Origin: JAJPKK01 sp963800215
GTDB taxonomy: Bacteria; Pseudomonadota; Alphaproteobacteria; Rhizobiales; Xanthobacteraceae
DNA: 64,000 bases
Reading direction: 5' to 3'
Assembly: GCA_963800215.1 (NCBI GenBank)
Contig: CAWCZY010000008.1
Coordinates: 277,769-341,768 of the forward strand
Below are positions 1-9,253 of this stretch, piece by piece; positions within the stretch are counted from its first letter, which is position 1, and each line of letters begins with the position of its first letter. The notes under the pieces are model-generated. The model ran no database searches, was not told where the DNA came from, and saw only the letters and a program-made list of their open reading frames with translations. Made by a program: the position numbers and the translations under genes.

Positions 1-2006
1 GCCTGGACGTCGCGCACCGCCAGCGAGATGGCGCGCCCAGTGCGCCGGCCCCTCCACATGGCCGAACATGATGGTCGCCGTGGTCGCGCAGGCCGACTCG
101 GTGGGCGGTCCCGATCACGTCGAGCCACTCGGCCGTAGTCAGCTTGTCCGGGCAGATGACGGCGCGGACTTCGTCGTCGAGGATTTCCGCCGCGGTGCCC
201 GGCAGCGTGCCGAGGCCGGCATCGCGCAGGCGCTCGAGGAAGCGCCGCACCGGGATGCCGAGCGTCGCCGCGCCGTGACGCACTTCCAGCGGCGAGAAAC
301 GCATGGACATGCATGGCGGGGACCGCGGCCTTCACCGTGCGCAGGATCGCGAGATAGGTGTCGCCGGTGTAGTCGGGATGGATGCCGCCCTGCAGGCAGA
401 CTTCGGTCGCGCCGCGCGCCCATGCCTCGGCGACGCGCCGGGCGATCTCGTCGTGATCGAGATCGTAGGCGGCGCCGCGCAGATGGTCGGCCGACTTGCC
501 CTTGGAGAAGGCGCAGAAGGCGCAGCGGTAAGAGCAGACATTGGTGTAGTTGATGTTGCGGTTCACCACATAGGTGACGGTGTCGCCCACCGCGCGAGCG
601 CGCAGGCGGTCGGCGGCGTCGCAGACCTGGTCGTAATCCGCGCCGCGCGCCGCGAACAGGGCAACGATCTCCTCCTGCGCGAGCGGCACCGCGCCCTCCG
701 CTTTCGCGATGATGCGATCGAGAAGAACGCGCGGCGATCCGACTGCGGGCTTTGGCACCACAGGTTTGGGCACCACAGGTTTCGGCACCACAGGTTTCGG
801 CAATGCGGTGGCCGGCACCGCCGCCTGCCCCGGCGACCACGCGTCGGCACGGGCGAACCCTTCCGCGTCGCTCGCCCGTATCACCGCCGTGTGGAGGGCG
901 GCATCGAGCCACCGCGTCCGGTCGCGGACATAGGCGGGGTAGAGTGGAAGCCGCTGCACCAACACGCGCCCGCGCGCCGCGAGCGCTGCGGCCAGCGCGT
1001 CCACATGGGGCCACGGCGCCTCCGGATTGACGAAATCCGGCGTCACCGGCGAGATGCCGCCCCAGTCGTTGATGCCGGCGTCGATCGCTTCCGACAGCAG
1101 CCGCGGCGCAAGGTTGGGCGGCGTCTGCACATTCATGGCGCCGCCCAACACCAGGCGCGCGACGGCGAGCGTCCACAGGAGATCGTCGTCGGACGCGTCG
1201 GGATGGTCCGCCATGCGGGTGCCGGGCTTGGCGCGGAACGGCTGGATGATCACCTCCTGGATGTGGCCGCCGCCATTGCGTGCGCGCAGCGCCAGCAGCG
1301 CCTCGATGCGCTCGCGCCGAGTTTCGCCGATGCCGATGAGGAGCCCGGTCGTGAAGGGGATGCCGAGTTCTCCGGCCTGCTCGATCACGGCGAGCCGGAC
1401 GGCGGGATCCTTGTCGGGGGAGCCGAAATGCACGCCGCCCCGCGCCGACAACCGGTCGGAAGAAGTCTCCAGCATCAGTCCCATCGAGGCGGCGACGGGG
1501 CGCAGTTTCGCCATGTCGTCGCGGCTCATGACGCCGGGATTGAGATGGGGCAGCAGCCCGGTTTCCTTCACGACCAGCGCAGCCATGGCGCCGAGATAGG
1601 AGAGCGTCGTCTCCTGGCCGAGCGCCGCGAGCGCCGCCCGTGCCGCCGGATAGCGCAGCTCCGGCTTGTCGCCCAGCGTGAACAGCGCCTCCGTGCATCC
1701 CGCCGCGGCCCCTGCCCGGGCCACCGCGAGCACCTCATCGGGCGACATGTAGGCGCCTTCGCCGCGGCGCGGCGGCATGGCGAAGGTGCAATAATGGCAG
1801 GCATCGCGGCACAGGTGGGTCAGGGGAATGAAGACCTTGCGCGAATAGGTCATGACGGCGCCGTGATGCGCATCGCGCAGCCCGGCTGCTTCGGCCATGA
1901 GGGCCGCTGTGTCGCGCCGCTCCGCGAGCGCGAGCGCGTCGGGTGGGGCCATGAGCGCGCCTTCGAGCGCGCCATCGACCGGACCTGCGGGGCGTCTGTC
2001 GTTCAT
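1..2006 (-). CDS. fbiC: FO synthase, fused CofG-CofH type (3' end cut by window edge)
   Basis: Makes FO (7,8-didemethyl-8-hydroxy-5-deazariboflavin), the chromophore of cofactor F420, from tyrosine and a ribityl-diaminouracil. Two radical-SAM halves are visible. The CofG half has C66-x3-C70-x2-C73 in HLCRDACHYC. The CofH half has CSYRCAFC near residues 491-498, followed by family text such as VCLQGGIHPDYTGDTY. A Pro/Lys/Val linker of three repeats (about residues 403-418) joins them. The ATG at 2006 is the first Met that gives the N-terminal lead before the CofG domain. Two +1 breaks lie near the window edge, at about 84-88 (before TATIMFGH) and about 20-24 (before AVRDVQ), so the C-terminus must be read across frames. 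The protein also runs off the window. No other F420 gene is visible. Confidence 0.93.
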   Translation of the reverse strand, partial: MNDRRPAGPVDGALEGALMAPPDALALAERRDTAALMAEAAGLRDAHHGAVMTYSRKVFIPLTHLCRDACHYCTFAMPPRRGEGAYMSPDEVLAVARAGAAAGCTEALFTLGDKPELRYPAARAALAALGQETTLSYLGAMAALVVKETGLLPHLNPGVMSRDDMAKLRPVAASMGLMLETSSDRLSARGGVHFGSPDKDPAVRLAVIEQAGELGIPFTTGLLIGIGETRRERIEALLALRARNGGGHIQEVIIQPFRAKPGTRMADHPDASDDDLLWTLAVARLVLGGAMNVQTPPNLAPRLLSEAIDAGINDWGGISPVTPDFVNPEAPWPHVDALAAALAARGRVLVQRLPLYPAYVRDRTRWLDAALHTAVIRASDAEGFARADAWSPGQAAVPATALPKPVVPKPVVPKPVVPKPAVGSPRVLLDRIIAKAEGAVPLAQEEIVALFAARGADYDQVCDAADRLRARAVGDTVTYVVNRNINYTNVCSYRCAFCAFSKGKSADHLRGAAYDLDHDEIARRVAEAWARGATEVCLQGGIHPDYTGDTYLAILRTVKAAVPAMHVHAFLAAGSASRRGDARHPGAALPRAPARCRPRHAAGHRGGNPRRRSPRRHLPGQADYGRVARRDRDRPPSRPARPRRPSCSAMWRGRRTGRAISLAVRDVQ
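754..798. repeat. 15-bp tandem repeat, three units, in the fbiC linker
   Basis: Three head-to-tail units of ggcaccacaggttt(g/c) run from 754 to 798. In the minus-strand gene they encode repeated PKPVV-type pentapeptides between the CofG and CofH halves. The unit is a multiple of three, so copy number can change without breaking the frame. Confidence 0.9.
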
Positions 2007-2268
2007 TGCCGTCGTCCTGGTAATGGCCGCGCCGGCGACCCTGGTTCCGGAGGTATCGATACCGATACCAGCTATGGAATTCGAAATCCGTCAAGCGTGG
2101 CCATATCAACGCGATTGGGACCTATGCAACGCGAACGGTCGGCAGGCGTTGAACCGGCGGCGCGCTGTAGCCTCGGGGGCCCGAATGCGGTAGGCCGATG
2201 CGGCCCGGCGCGCCACCGGACCCCTGCCCCGGCGCGGATGCGCCGCGTGGACATCCGAAAGAACCGTC
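2007..2268. promoter_or_regulatory. Divergent control region fbiC / dehydratase with candidate operator
   Basis: This is the 262-bp gap between two divergent genes. It holds a perfect 12-bp palindrome GGTATCGATACC at 2052-2063, followed directly by a further half-site GATACC. Palindromes with a central CG are typical of LacI-family operators, which often control sugar-acid genes; that link is inference. No repressor gene is adjacent. Confidence 0.4.
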
Positions 2269-4068
2269 ATGACCGAGTATCGAAATGCCAAGCCCCGCCT
2301 GCGCTCGCGGCTGTGGTTCGACAACCCCGACAATCCCGGCATGACCGCGCTCTATCTCGAGCGCTATCTCAATTACGGCCTGACCCAGGAGGAACTCACC
2401 TCGGGAAGGCCGATCATCGCCATTGCGCAGACCGGCTCCGACCTCTCGCCCTGCAATCGCCACCACATCGAGCTCGCCAAGCGGGTGCGCGAGGGCATTC
2501 GCGACGCCGGCGGCGTGGCGTTCGAATTTCCGGTGCACCCGATCCAGGAGACCGGCAAGCGGCCGACCGCGGCGCTCGACCGCAACCTCGCCTATCTCGG
2601 CCTGGTCGAACTCCTGTTCGGCTATCCCATCGACGGCGTCGTGCTCACCACCGGCTGCGACAAGACCACACCCGCCTGCCTGATGGCGGCGGCGACGGTC
2701 GACATTCCGGCCATCGTCTTGTCCGGCGGCCCCATGCTGAACGGCTGGCGCAATGGCGAGCGGGTCGGCTCGGGAACGGTGGTCTGGAAGGCGCGGGAGG
2801 AACAGGCGGCAGGCCGCATCGACTACAAGGAATTCCTCGACATCGTCGCAGCGTCGGCGCCGTCGATCGGCCATTGCAACACCATGGGCACGGCATCGAC
2901 CATGAACGCGCTGGCGGAAGCGCTGGGCATGTCGCTGCCGGGCTGTGCGGCGATACCGGCGCCCTACCGCGAGCGCGCCCAGATCGCCTACGAGACCGGC
3001 CGGCGCGCAGTCGAGATCGTGCACGAGGACTTGAAGCCGTCCGACATCCTGACCCGCGAGGCGTTCGAGAACGCGATCGTCGCCTGCTCCGCCATCGGCG
3101 GATCGACCAACGCACCGATCCACATCAACGCGATCGCGCGGCATGTGGGCGTCGGCCTCACCATCGACGACTGGGAGCAGATCGGCTACGCCGTCCCCCT
3201 CCTCGTCAACATGCAGCCGGCGGGGAAATACCTGGGCGAGGAATACTACCGCGCCGGCGGGCTGCCGGCGGTGATGCGCGAACTCGCCGGCGCCGGCCGC
3301 ATCCACGGCGACGCCCTCACGATCAACGGCAAGACCATGGGCGAGAACGTCGCGACAGCTTCGGCATGCAACACCGACGTGATCCTGCCCTATGGCGAGC
3401 CGCTGAAACAGGCCGCCGGCTTCAAGGTGCTCAGGGGCAACCTGTTCGATTCCGCGATCATGAAGACGAGCGTGATCTCGCAGGAGTTCCGCCGCCGCTA
3501 CCTCGCCGATCCCGGCGATCCCCAAGCGTTCGAAGGCCGCGCCGTCGTGTTCGAGGGACCGGAGGATTATCACCACCGCATCGACGATGCCTCCCTCGGC
3601 ATCGACGAAGGCACCATCCTGGTGATCCGGGGCGTCGGCCCGATCGGCTATCCCGGCTCGGCCGAGGTCGTGAACATGCAGCCGCCTGCGGCGCTGATCA
3701 AGCGCGGCGTCACCGCACTGCCCTGCATCGGCGACGGAAGGCAATCCGGCACGTCGGGATCGCCCTCGATCCTCAATGCGTCCCCCGAGGCGGCGGCGGG
3801 CGGCGGCCTTGCGTTGTTGCGCACCGGCGACCGCATCAGGATCGACCTCGAGGCCGGCACCGCCGATATCCTGATTTCGGACGAAGAGCTGGCGCAGCGT
3901 CGCGCCGCGCTGGAGAAGGCCGGCGGCTTCAAATATCCGCCCAGCCAGACGCCGTGGCAGGAAATCCAGCGCGGCATGGTGGACCAGCTCGCCGACGGCA
4001 TGGTCCTCAGGCCGGCGGTGAAATACCAGCGCGTCGCGCAGAAATTCGTGCCGCGGGATAATCATTGA
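2269..4068 (+). CDS. xylD: Sugar-acid dehydratase of the IlvD/Edd family, XylD-like (D-xylonate dehydratase)
   Basis: A 599-residue [Fe-S] dehydratase that would remove water from an aldonic acid (xylonate or a related pentonate/hexonate) to give a 2-keto-3-deoxy acid. The start FRSR/RSRLWFDNPDN, YLERYLNYG, the cysteine motifs SPCNR and TGCDKTTPA, GHCNTMGTASTMN, and the basic ...DNH tail follow remembered Caulobacter XylD nearly from end to end, including the length of about 590-600. The ATG at 2269 has a purine-rich stretch (gaaag) upstream. No other xylose-pathway gene is in the window, so the exact substrate is open; arabinonate or gluconate dehydratase are alternatives in the same family. 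The frame is intact. Confidence 0.85.
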   Translation: MTEYRNAKPRLRSRLWFDNPDNPGMTALYLERYLNYGLTQEELTSGRPIIAIAQTGSDLSPCNRHHIELAKRVREGIRDAGGVAFEFPVHPIQETGKRPTAALDRNLAYLGLVELLFGYPIDGVVLTTGCDKTTPACLMAAATVDIPAIVLSGGPMLNGWRNGERVGSGTVVWKAREEQAAGRIDYKEFLDIVAASAPSIGHCNTMGTASTMNALAEALGMSLPGCAAIPAPYRERAQIAYETGRRAVEIVHEDLKPSDILTREAFENAIVACSAIGGSTNAPIHINAIARHVGVGLTIDDWEQIGYAVPLLVNMQPAGKYLGEEYYRAGGLPAVMRELAGAGRIHGDALTINGKTMGENVATASACNTDVILPYGEPLKQAAGFKVLRGNLFDSAIMKTSVISQEFRRRYLADPGDPQAFEGRAVVFEGPEDYHHRIDDASLGIDEGTILVIRGVGPIGYPGSAEVVNMQPPAALIKRGVTALPCIGDGRQSGTSGSPSILNASPEAAAGGGLALLRTGDRIRIDLEAGTADILISDEELAQRRAALEKAGGFKYPPSQTPWQEIQRGMVDQLADGMVLRPAVKYQRVAQKFVPRDNH

Positions 4069-4553
4069 GATGGGGGCTCCCCAGAATTCGATCAGGCCGC
4101 GTTAACGCGCCATAACGCCGGCAGGCTTCAATATAAATTTTCCATAAACTCCTGTTCGTCCTGGACGAATATTCGAAATTTAACTTGTCCGGTCCGGCCG
4201 CTCGGCTAAATTTGATGATGGGAGCGAGTGGATACGGTTCCGAATTCGGGGCAGGGCATAAATTTCGCCCGACAGCATGCACTTGCCATTTCTCAAGCTT
4301 CGTCGTCGTGGTTTCCGCTGCCGGTGCTCGGCAGCCCTGGGCCTAGGTCGTCGGCGATTGAATGCCGGCCGTTCGGAGTTTAGAGCGTGGGGGCGACTTG
4401 TGGCGGGTTTGAAATGCGGATCGTGAGCTGCACCGCGATTGCTGTACCACCGGCGGCCATTCGGGGCGGTCGGGTTGTCACGCCATTGGATGTCGTCGGC
4501 GCAGAACGAGCGAGGTCCGGTGCGTCTTTGGTTGGCGACCGGGGTCCGTCATC
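4069..4553. promoter_or_regulatory. 485-bp intergenic region with inverted repeat and possible adaptor remnant
   Basis: An AT-rich patch (about 4120-4215) carries a perfect inverted repeat TTCGTCC-T-GGACGAA at 4155-4169, a possible operator for the efflux gene downstream. At 4414-4557 there is a 47-codon frame ending in TGA that overlaps the permease ATG (ATGA). It contains AVPPAAI, which resembles the C-terminal part of RND periplasmic adaptors, but the rest does not, so I treat it as a doubtful remnant rather than a gene. Confidence 0.35.
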
Positions 4554-7500
4554 ATGAATATCTCCGAGCCTTTCATCCAGCGGCCGGTCGCGACTTCGCT
4601 GCTGATGGCGGCGATCGGGTTCGTCGGACTCGTCGCTGTCCCGTTCCTTCCGGTCGCGCCCCTGCCGCAAGTCGACTTCCCGACGATTTCGGTGAATGCG
4701 ACGCTGCAGGGCGCCAGCGCCGAGACGATGGCCGCTTCGGTCGCCGCACCTCTGGAACGCCAGTTCGGGCAGATCCCCGGCGTCACGCAGTTGACTTCGG
4801 TGAGCGCGCTGAACTCCACGTCGATCACGATACAATTCGAGCTCAACCGCAACATCGATTCCGCAGGTCAGGACGTCCAGGCGGCGATCACGGTTGCCGG
4901 CAGGACGCTGCCGCAGCAGATGTCGGTCCCGCCGAGCTACAAGAAGGTCAATCCCGCCGACTCGCCAATCATGATTCTCGCGGCGCGGTCCGACACATTG
5001 CCGCTCATTACCGTCAACGACTATGCCGACAATTTCATCGCACAGCAGGTCTCCCAGGTGCACGGTGTCGCCCAAGTCATCATCTTCGGCGAGCAGCATC
5101 CCGCGATCCGCGTTCAGGTCGACCCGGCCAAACTCGCCTCCAGCGGATTGACGCTGGAGGAAGTGCGCGGCACGCTCGTCAATGCAACCACGATTGCGGC
5201 GAAGGGCACCGTCAATACCGACAAGATGACCTTCACGATTGCGGCCAACGATCAGATCATCGACGCCGAGCCGTTCAACGATGCCATACTCGCCTACCGC
5301 AACGGCGGGCCGATCAGGGTTCGCGACGTCGGCCAGGCGGTCGCGGGCCCCACCGACCGCACCTTGGCGGCCTACCAGAACGGCAAACAGGGCATCATGC
5401 TGGTCGTATATAAGCAGCCCGGCGCCAACGTCATCGAGACGGTGGATCAGATCAAGGAGCAGCTGCCGCGGCTGACCAGGAACATTCCACCCGCCATCGA
5501 CGTCTCGATCCTGCAAGACCGCACCAAGACGATCCGCGCTTCGGTGGAGGACGTCGAGTTCACCCTGATGCTGACCATCGTGCTGGTGGTTCTGGTCATA
5601 TTGCTGTTCCTGCGCAACTTCTGGGCGACGCTCATTCCGGGCATCACGGTGCCGCTGGCGCTGCTCGGCTCGTTCGCGGCGATGTATCTGCTCAATTTCA
5701 GTCTCGACAACCTCTCGCTGATGGCGCTCACCATCTCGGTCGGCTTCGTCGTCGACGACGCCATCGTCGTGGTGGAGAACATCCATCGCCACATTGAGGC
5801 AGGCGAGGCCCCGATGGACGCCGCGCTCAAAGGCTCCAGCGAAATCGGCTTCACGGTATTGTCGATCAGCTTCTCGCTGATCGCCGTGTTCATCCCGTTG
5901 CTGCTGATGGGAGGCATCATCGGGCGGCTGTTCCGCGAATTCGCCCTGACGGTCACCGCCTCGATCGCGGTTTCGGCGCTGGTCTCGCTGACGCTCGCGC
6001 CCATGCTGTGCGCGCGTTTCATGCGGCCCGAATCGCACCATCACGGCGCGGTCTACCGGGCCATCGAAGCCGTCTTCGACGCGATGCTGTCGTTCTATCG
6101 GCGCACGCTCGACATAGTGCTGCGCCATCAGGCGATCACCCTCGCGGTGTTTTTCGTCACCATGGCGCTGACCGGCGTCATGATGGTCAACATGCCGAAA
6201 GGGTTCTTCCCGATCCAGGACATCGGTCTCATCAACGGCATATCGGAGGGCTCCCAGGATATCTCGCCGCAGGAGATGATGCGCCTGCAGCGCGAGATCG
6301 ATCAGGTCATGCTCGCTGACCCGGCCGTGGAAGGGGTGGCCTCGCAGGTCGGTTCGAGCTACGGTCAAACTTCGAACGTCGGACGTTTCAACGTCGTCCT
6401 CAAGCCGCGCGAAGAGCGCGATCTCGACGCCTCGCAGGTCATCGACCGCCTGCGCCCGCAACTCGCCAAGGTCACCGGAGTGACGGCGTATCTCCAGCCC
6501 GCGCAGGACATCACCGTCGGCGGCCGCATCGCCCGCGCCGCATTCCAGTACACGCTCCAGGACCCGAACATCGCCGAGCTCACCGAATGGTCAGGCAAGA
6601 TGCTCGCCAAAATGAAGACCCTGCCGGAGATCGTGGACGTCGGGACCGACCTCCTGTCCAGCTCGCCGCAGCTCAAGGTCACCATCAATCGCGACCAAGC
6701 CTCGCGGTTCGGGATTTCCGCGCAGGTGATCGACGATACGCTCAACGATGCCTATGGGCAGCGCCAGATCACCCAGTATTTCACCCAGCTCAACACCTAC
6801 TGGGTCATCCTGGAAATTCTGCCTGATCTGCAGACCAGCCTGGAGTCGCTCGATCACATCTACGTCAAATCGCCCCTCACCGGCGCCGCCGTGCCGCTCG
6901 GCGCGCTGGTCGACGTCGATTCCTACAAGATCGGGCCGCTGTCCATCAACCATCAAGGCCAGTTCCCGGCCGCGACTCTCACCTTCAACCTGCCCGCCGG
7001 CGTCGCGCTCGGCGAAGCGGTCGAGGCCATCACCAAGGCGGCGGGTGAGATCGGCATGCCCAATTCGGTGCTCGGCACGTTCCAGGGCAACGCCCAGGCG
7101 TTCCAATCGTCGCTGTCGAGCGAGCCGGCGCTGGTCGCGGCCGCGCTGGTCGTCGTCTACATCATCCTGGGCATGCTCTATGAGAGCTTCATCCATCCGC
7201 TGACCATCCTGTCGACGCTGCCGTCCGCCGGCATCGGGGCATTGCTCGCCCTCAGTCTCGGCCACATGGATCTCTCGGTGATCGGCATCATCGGCATCAT
7301 CCTGCTGATCGGCATCGTCAAGAAGAACGGCATCATGATGGTCGACTTCGCCGTCGTGGCGGAACGCGAACGCAACATGCCGCCGCTGGCGGCGATCCGC
7401 GAAGCCTGCCTGCTGCGGTTCCGGCCGATCCTCATGACCACGGCGGCGGCCCTGCTCGCCGGCCTGCCGATGATGTTCGGTCACGGCACCGGCTCCGAGC

Positions 7501-7676
7501 TGCGCCGTCCGCTCGGCTACTCCATGGTGGGCGGCCTCGCGCTGAGCCAGTTGCTCACCCTCTACACGACGCCGGTGGTCTATCTCTACCTCGCCCGCCT
7601 GCAGGCCTGGATGCAGGCAAACCGGACCAAGCGCGCGCCGGAGATGGAAAGCGCCCAGATCATCGCAGCGGAGTGA
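4554..7676 (+). CDS. RND multidrug efflux permease, MdtB/MdtC-like (HAE1 group)
   Basis: A 1040-residue inner-membrane proton-driven exporter that normally works with a periplasmic adaptor and an outer-membrane channel. It starts MNISEPFIQRPVATSLL, the standard TM1 entry, has the large periplasmic loops, and shows the TM4 proton-relay segment VGFVVDDAIVVVENIHRH and the IGRLFREFALTVTASI segment. The length is normal for the family and the frame is intact. No adaptor (HlyD/AcrA type) or TolC gene is adjacent. A paralogue lies at 37964-41090 on the other strand and shares long identical stretches. Confidence 0.93.
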   Translation: MNISEPFIQRPVATSLLMAAIGFVGLVAVPFLPVAPLPQVDFPTISVNATLQGASAETMAASVAAPLERQFGQIPGVTQLTSVSALNSTSITIQFELNRNIDSAGQDVQAAITVAGRTLPQQMSVPPSYKKVNPADSPIMILAARSDTLPLITVNDYADNFIAQQVSQVHGVAQVIIFGEQHPAIRVQVDPAKLASSGLTLEEVRGTLVNATTIAAKGTVNTDKMTFTIAANDQIIDAEPFNDAILAYRNGGPIRVRDVGQAVAGPTDRTLAAYQNGKQGIMLVVYKQPGANVIETVDQIKEQLPRLTRNIPPAIDVSILQDRTKTIRASVEDVEFTLMLTIVLVVLVILLFLRNFWATLIPGITVPLALLGSFAAMYLLNFSLDNLSLMALTISVGFVVDDAIVVVENIHRHIEAGEAPMDAALKGSSEIGFTVLSISFSLIAVFIPLLLMGGIIGRLFREFALTVTASIAVSALVSLTLAPMLCARFMRPESHHHGAVYRAIEAVFDAMLSFYRRTLDIVLRHQAITLAVFFVTMALTGVMMVNMPKGFFPIQDIGLINGISEGSQDISPQEMMRLQREIDQVMLADPAVEGVASQVGSSYGQTSNVGRFNVVLKPREERDLDASQVIDRLRPQLAKVTGVTAYLQPAQDITVGGRIARAAFQYTLQDPNIAELTEWSGKMLAKMKTLPEIVDVGTDLLSSSPQLKVTINRDQASRFGISAQVIDDTLNDAYGQRQITQYFTQLNTYWVILEILPDLQTSLESLDHIYVKSPLTGAAVPLGALVDVDSYKIGPLSINHQGQFPAATLTFNLPAGVALGEAVEAITKAAGEIGMPNSVLGTFQGNAQAFQSSLSSEPALVAAALVVVYIILGMLYESFIHPLTILSTLPSAGIGALLALSLGHMDLSVIGIIGIILLIGIVKKNGIMMVDFAVVAERERNMPPLAAIREACLLRFRPILMTTAAALLAGLPMMFGHGTGSELRRPLGYSMVGGLALSQLLTLYTTPVVYLYLARLQAWMQANRTKRAPEMESAQIIAAE

Positions 7677-7731
7677 ACGCGCACCGCATCGCGAATTCTC
7701 ATGACGAGCTTCATGACCGCGGGCAATCCCA

Positions 7732-8064
7732 ATGAAGTCGCAAACGCCGCTGAAAAATGAGGAAAAAGGCCGCGTCCTGCCGTTCCGGCCCCGCGCGACG
7801 CGTTCCTGGAACGACAAGCTGCGGCTGCGGGATCAGCCGCGCTCTCCGGTCGCCGATCTCAGCAAATATTCACGTGGTCCCGAGGCGGACGATTACCGGC
7901 ATCGGATGATGATGAATTTGTTCGCCTTCCTGGTGCTGTCGCTCATCGTCTATTGCGGCGTCTGGATCGCCGACAACATGGTGCAAAGGGCGAGGGACCA
8001 GGATTGCGTGCTGATCGGCCGGACCAATTGCGCGCCGATCCCGGTGCCCTTCGACGGACTATAA
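7732..8064 (+). CDS. Small single-pass membrane protein, conserved hypothetical
   Basis: A 110-residue protein with a polar N-terminal half containing RVLPFRPR and the motif DDYRHRM, then one membrane segment (about residues 61-82), and a short periplasmic tail with two cysteines (DCVLIGRTNCAPI). I recall similar proteins in Bradyrhizobium-like genomes with the same FRPR / DYRHRM / cysteine layout and no known function. It lies 55 bp after the efflux permease on the same strand and could be co-transcribed. No domain of known function is visible. Confidence 0.8.
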   Translation: MKSQTPLKNEEKGRVLPFRPRATRSWNDKLRLRDQPRSPVADLSKYSRGPEADDYRHRMMMNLFAFLVLSLIVYCGVWIADNMVQRARDQDCVLIGRTNCAPIPVPFDGL

Positions 8065-8143
8065 TCGGATTGAAGCGTTCGAGACGCTCGAGCGGGCGAT
8101 CCGGTGAACACAGACCGCGAGCGCTGGATTGCCGGAAAATGCA

Positions 8144-9253
8144 CTAACGCCGCGACAACGACCGTTGGCGCAGGCCCGCGATCATCGCACGGAAGCCGCT
8201 GTCCGGGGCGGTGCTGCGACCGGCGCGGGCGCGGACGCGCTCGTGCACGAAGGCGAGTTTGGCGATCGCGGGCGGGCTGAGCACGAACGGATAGAGATCA
8301 TGCAGCCCCATGCTGCGGTTGATCGAGTTGACGGCGAAGGTGAGCGGCAGCCAGGCGTCGATCAGGCGGCTCATGTCGCTGCCGAGGGGATTGAAGTCGA
8401 TCCTCGCGCCCAGGCTCTGCGCCAGCTTCGGCTTGACGATGAGGCCGAAGGCATTGGCGGTTTCCAGCGTGTCCACCATGTGGAAATAGTGCGCCCAGGT
8501 CTCGGCGAAATCCTCCCAGGGGTGGGCGCTCGCATAGGCCGAGACGAACCGCTCCGGCCAGTCGGCGGGAGCGCCCCTGGCGTAATACTCCTGCAGCGCC
8601 CCGCCATAGTCGCGACGCTCGTCGCCGAACAGCTCGCGGAATTGTTCGAGGCTCGGTGAACCTGCGACCAGCCGGTTCCAGTAATAGTGCGCGATCTCGT
8701 GACGGAAATGGCCGAGCAGGGTGCGGTAGGGCTCGCCCATCTGGTGGCGGCGCCGCTCGCGCTCGGCGTCGTCGGCCTCGGCGAGGTTGATGGTGATGAC
8801 GCCGTTGTCGTGCCCGGTGATCACCTGCGCCGCGCCGTTGGCGAGGAAATCGAAGGCGAGGCCGTCCGGGTCCTCCGCCCGGGTCGCGAGCGGCAATTTC
8901 AGCTTCAGGAGCGTGTAGAACAGCCGGTGCTTGGCGGTCTCCATGAGGCGCCAATGGGCGAGGTTGTCCGGCACCGTCAGGTCGGGGATCATGCGGTTGT
9001 GCCGGCATGCCGCGCAGAACTGTTCGGCGCTGTCGGCCGGGATCAGCCAATTGCAGACCCCATGCATCGCATTGGCGCAATAGCGGTAGCGCCGGCCCGG
9101 CGCCGCCAGCGCCGTCCACAGCCCGGCATCCTGCCACAGCGCCGTGACGGCCTCGCGCGCCGGCAGATAGCCCAGCGCGGACCCGCAGCTCTCACAGCGG
9201 GTGTTTTCGAAATAGAGCGGCTGGCCGCAATTCTGGCACTGGAACAGCTTCAT
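8144..9253 (-). CDS. Putative zinc-binding metallopeptidase with N-terminal zinc ribbon
   Basis: A 369-residue cytoplasmic protein. Residues 1-25 form a zinc ribbon (CQNCG ... CESCG), a second cysteine set follows (CANAMHGVCNW ... CAACRHN), and the middle holds FRHEIAHYYW, an HExxH zinc-peptidase motif, with a later HPWEDFAETWAHYFH that may give the third ligand. This is the architecture of the COG4307-type 'putative zinc-binding peptidase' family, whose substrates are unknown. The ATG at 9253 starts exactly at the ribbon (MKLFQCQNCG); a longer upstream reading adds only unconserved sequence. Confidence 0.88.
   Translation of the reverse strand: MKLFQCQNCGQPLYFENTRCESCGSALGYLPAREAVTALWQDAGLWTALAAPGRRYRYCANAMHGVCNWLIPADSAEQFCAACRHNRMIPDLTVPDNLAHWRLMETAKHRLFYTLLKLKLPLATRAEDPDGLAFDFLANGAAQVITGHDNGVITINLAEADDAERERRRHQMGEPYRTLLGHFRHEIAHYYWNRLVAGSPSLEQFRELFGDERRDYGGALQEYYARGAPADWPERFVSAYASAHPWEDFAETWAHYFHMVDTLETANAFGLIVKPKLAQSLGARIDFNPLGSDMSRLIDAWLPLTFAVNSINRSMGLHDLYPFVLSPPAIAKLAFVHERVRARAGRSTAPDSGFRAMIAGLRQRSLSRR

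Noticed and set aside
38..553. Plus-strand 161-codon frame at the left edge
   Set aside because: Arg-rich shadow of the FO synthase gene.
754..798. CRISPR-like repeat array
   Set aside because: Units are 15 bp, directly adjacent without spacers, and in frame within fbiC; the same holds for 19303-19340. No CRISPR array is visible in the window.
303..4061. Very long plus-strand open frame (about 1250 codons) opposite fbiC and running into the dehydratase gene
   Set aside because: Arg/Ala/Gly/His-rich shadow of high-GC genes; no family resemblance, while the alternative frames give clear FbiC and XylD homology.
2122..4065. 647-codon minus-strand frame opposite the dehydratase gene
   Set aside because: Composition is typical of antisense shadows (Asp/Arg/Gly/Val) and it lies fully inside a recognised gene.
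4380..6461. 693-codon minus-strand frame opposite the efflux permease
   Set aside because: Antisense shadow of the permease, rich in Asp/Arg/His/Gln, with no domain.
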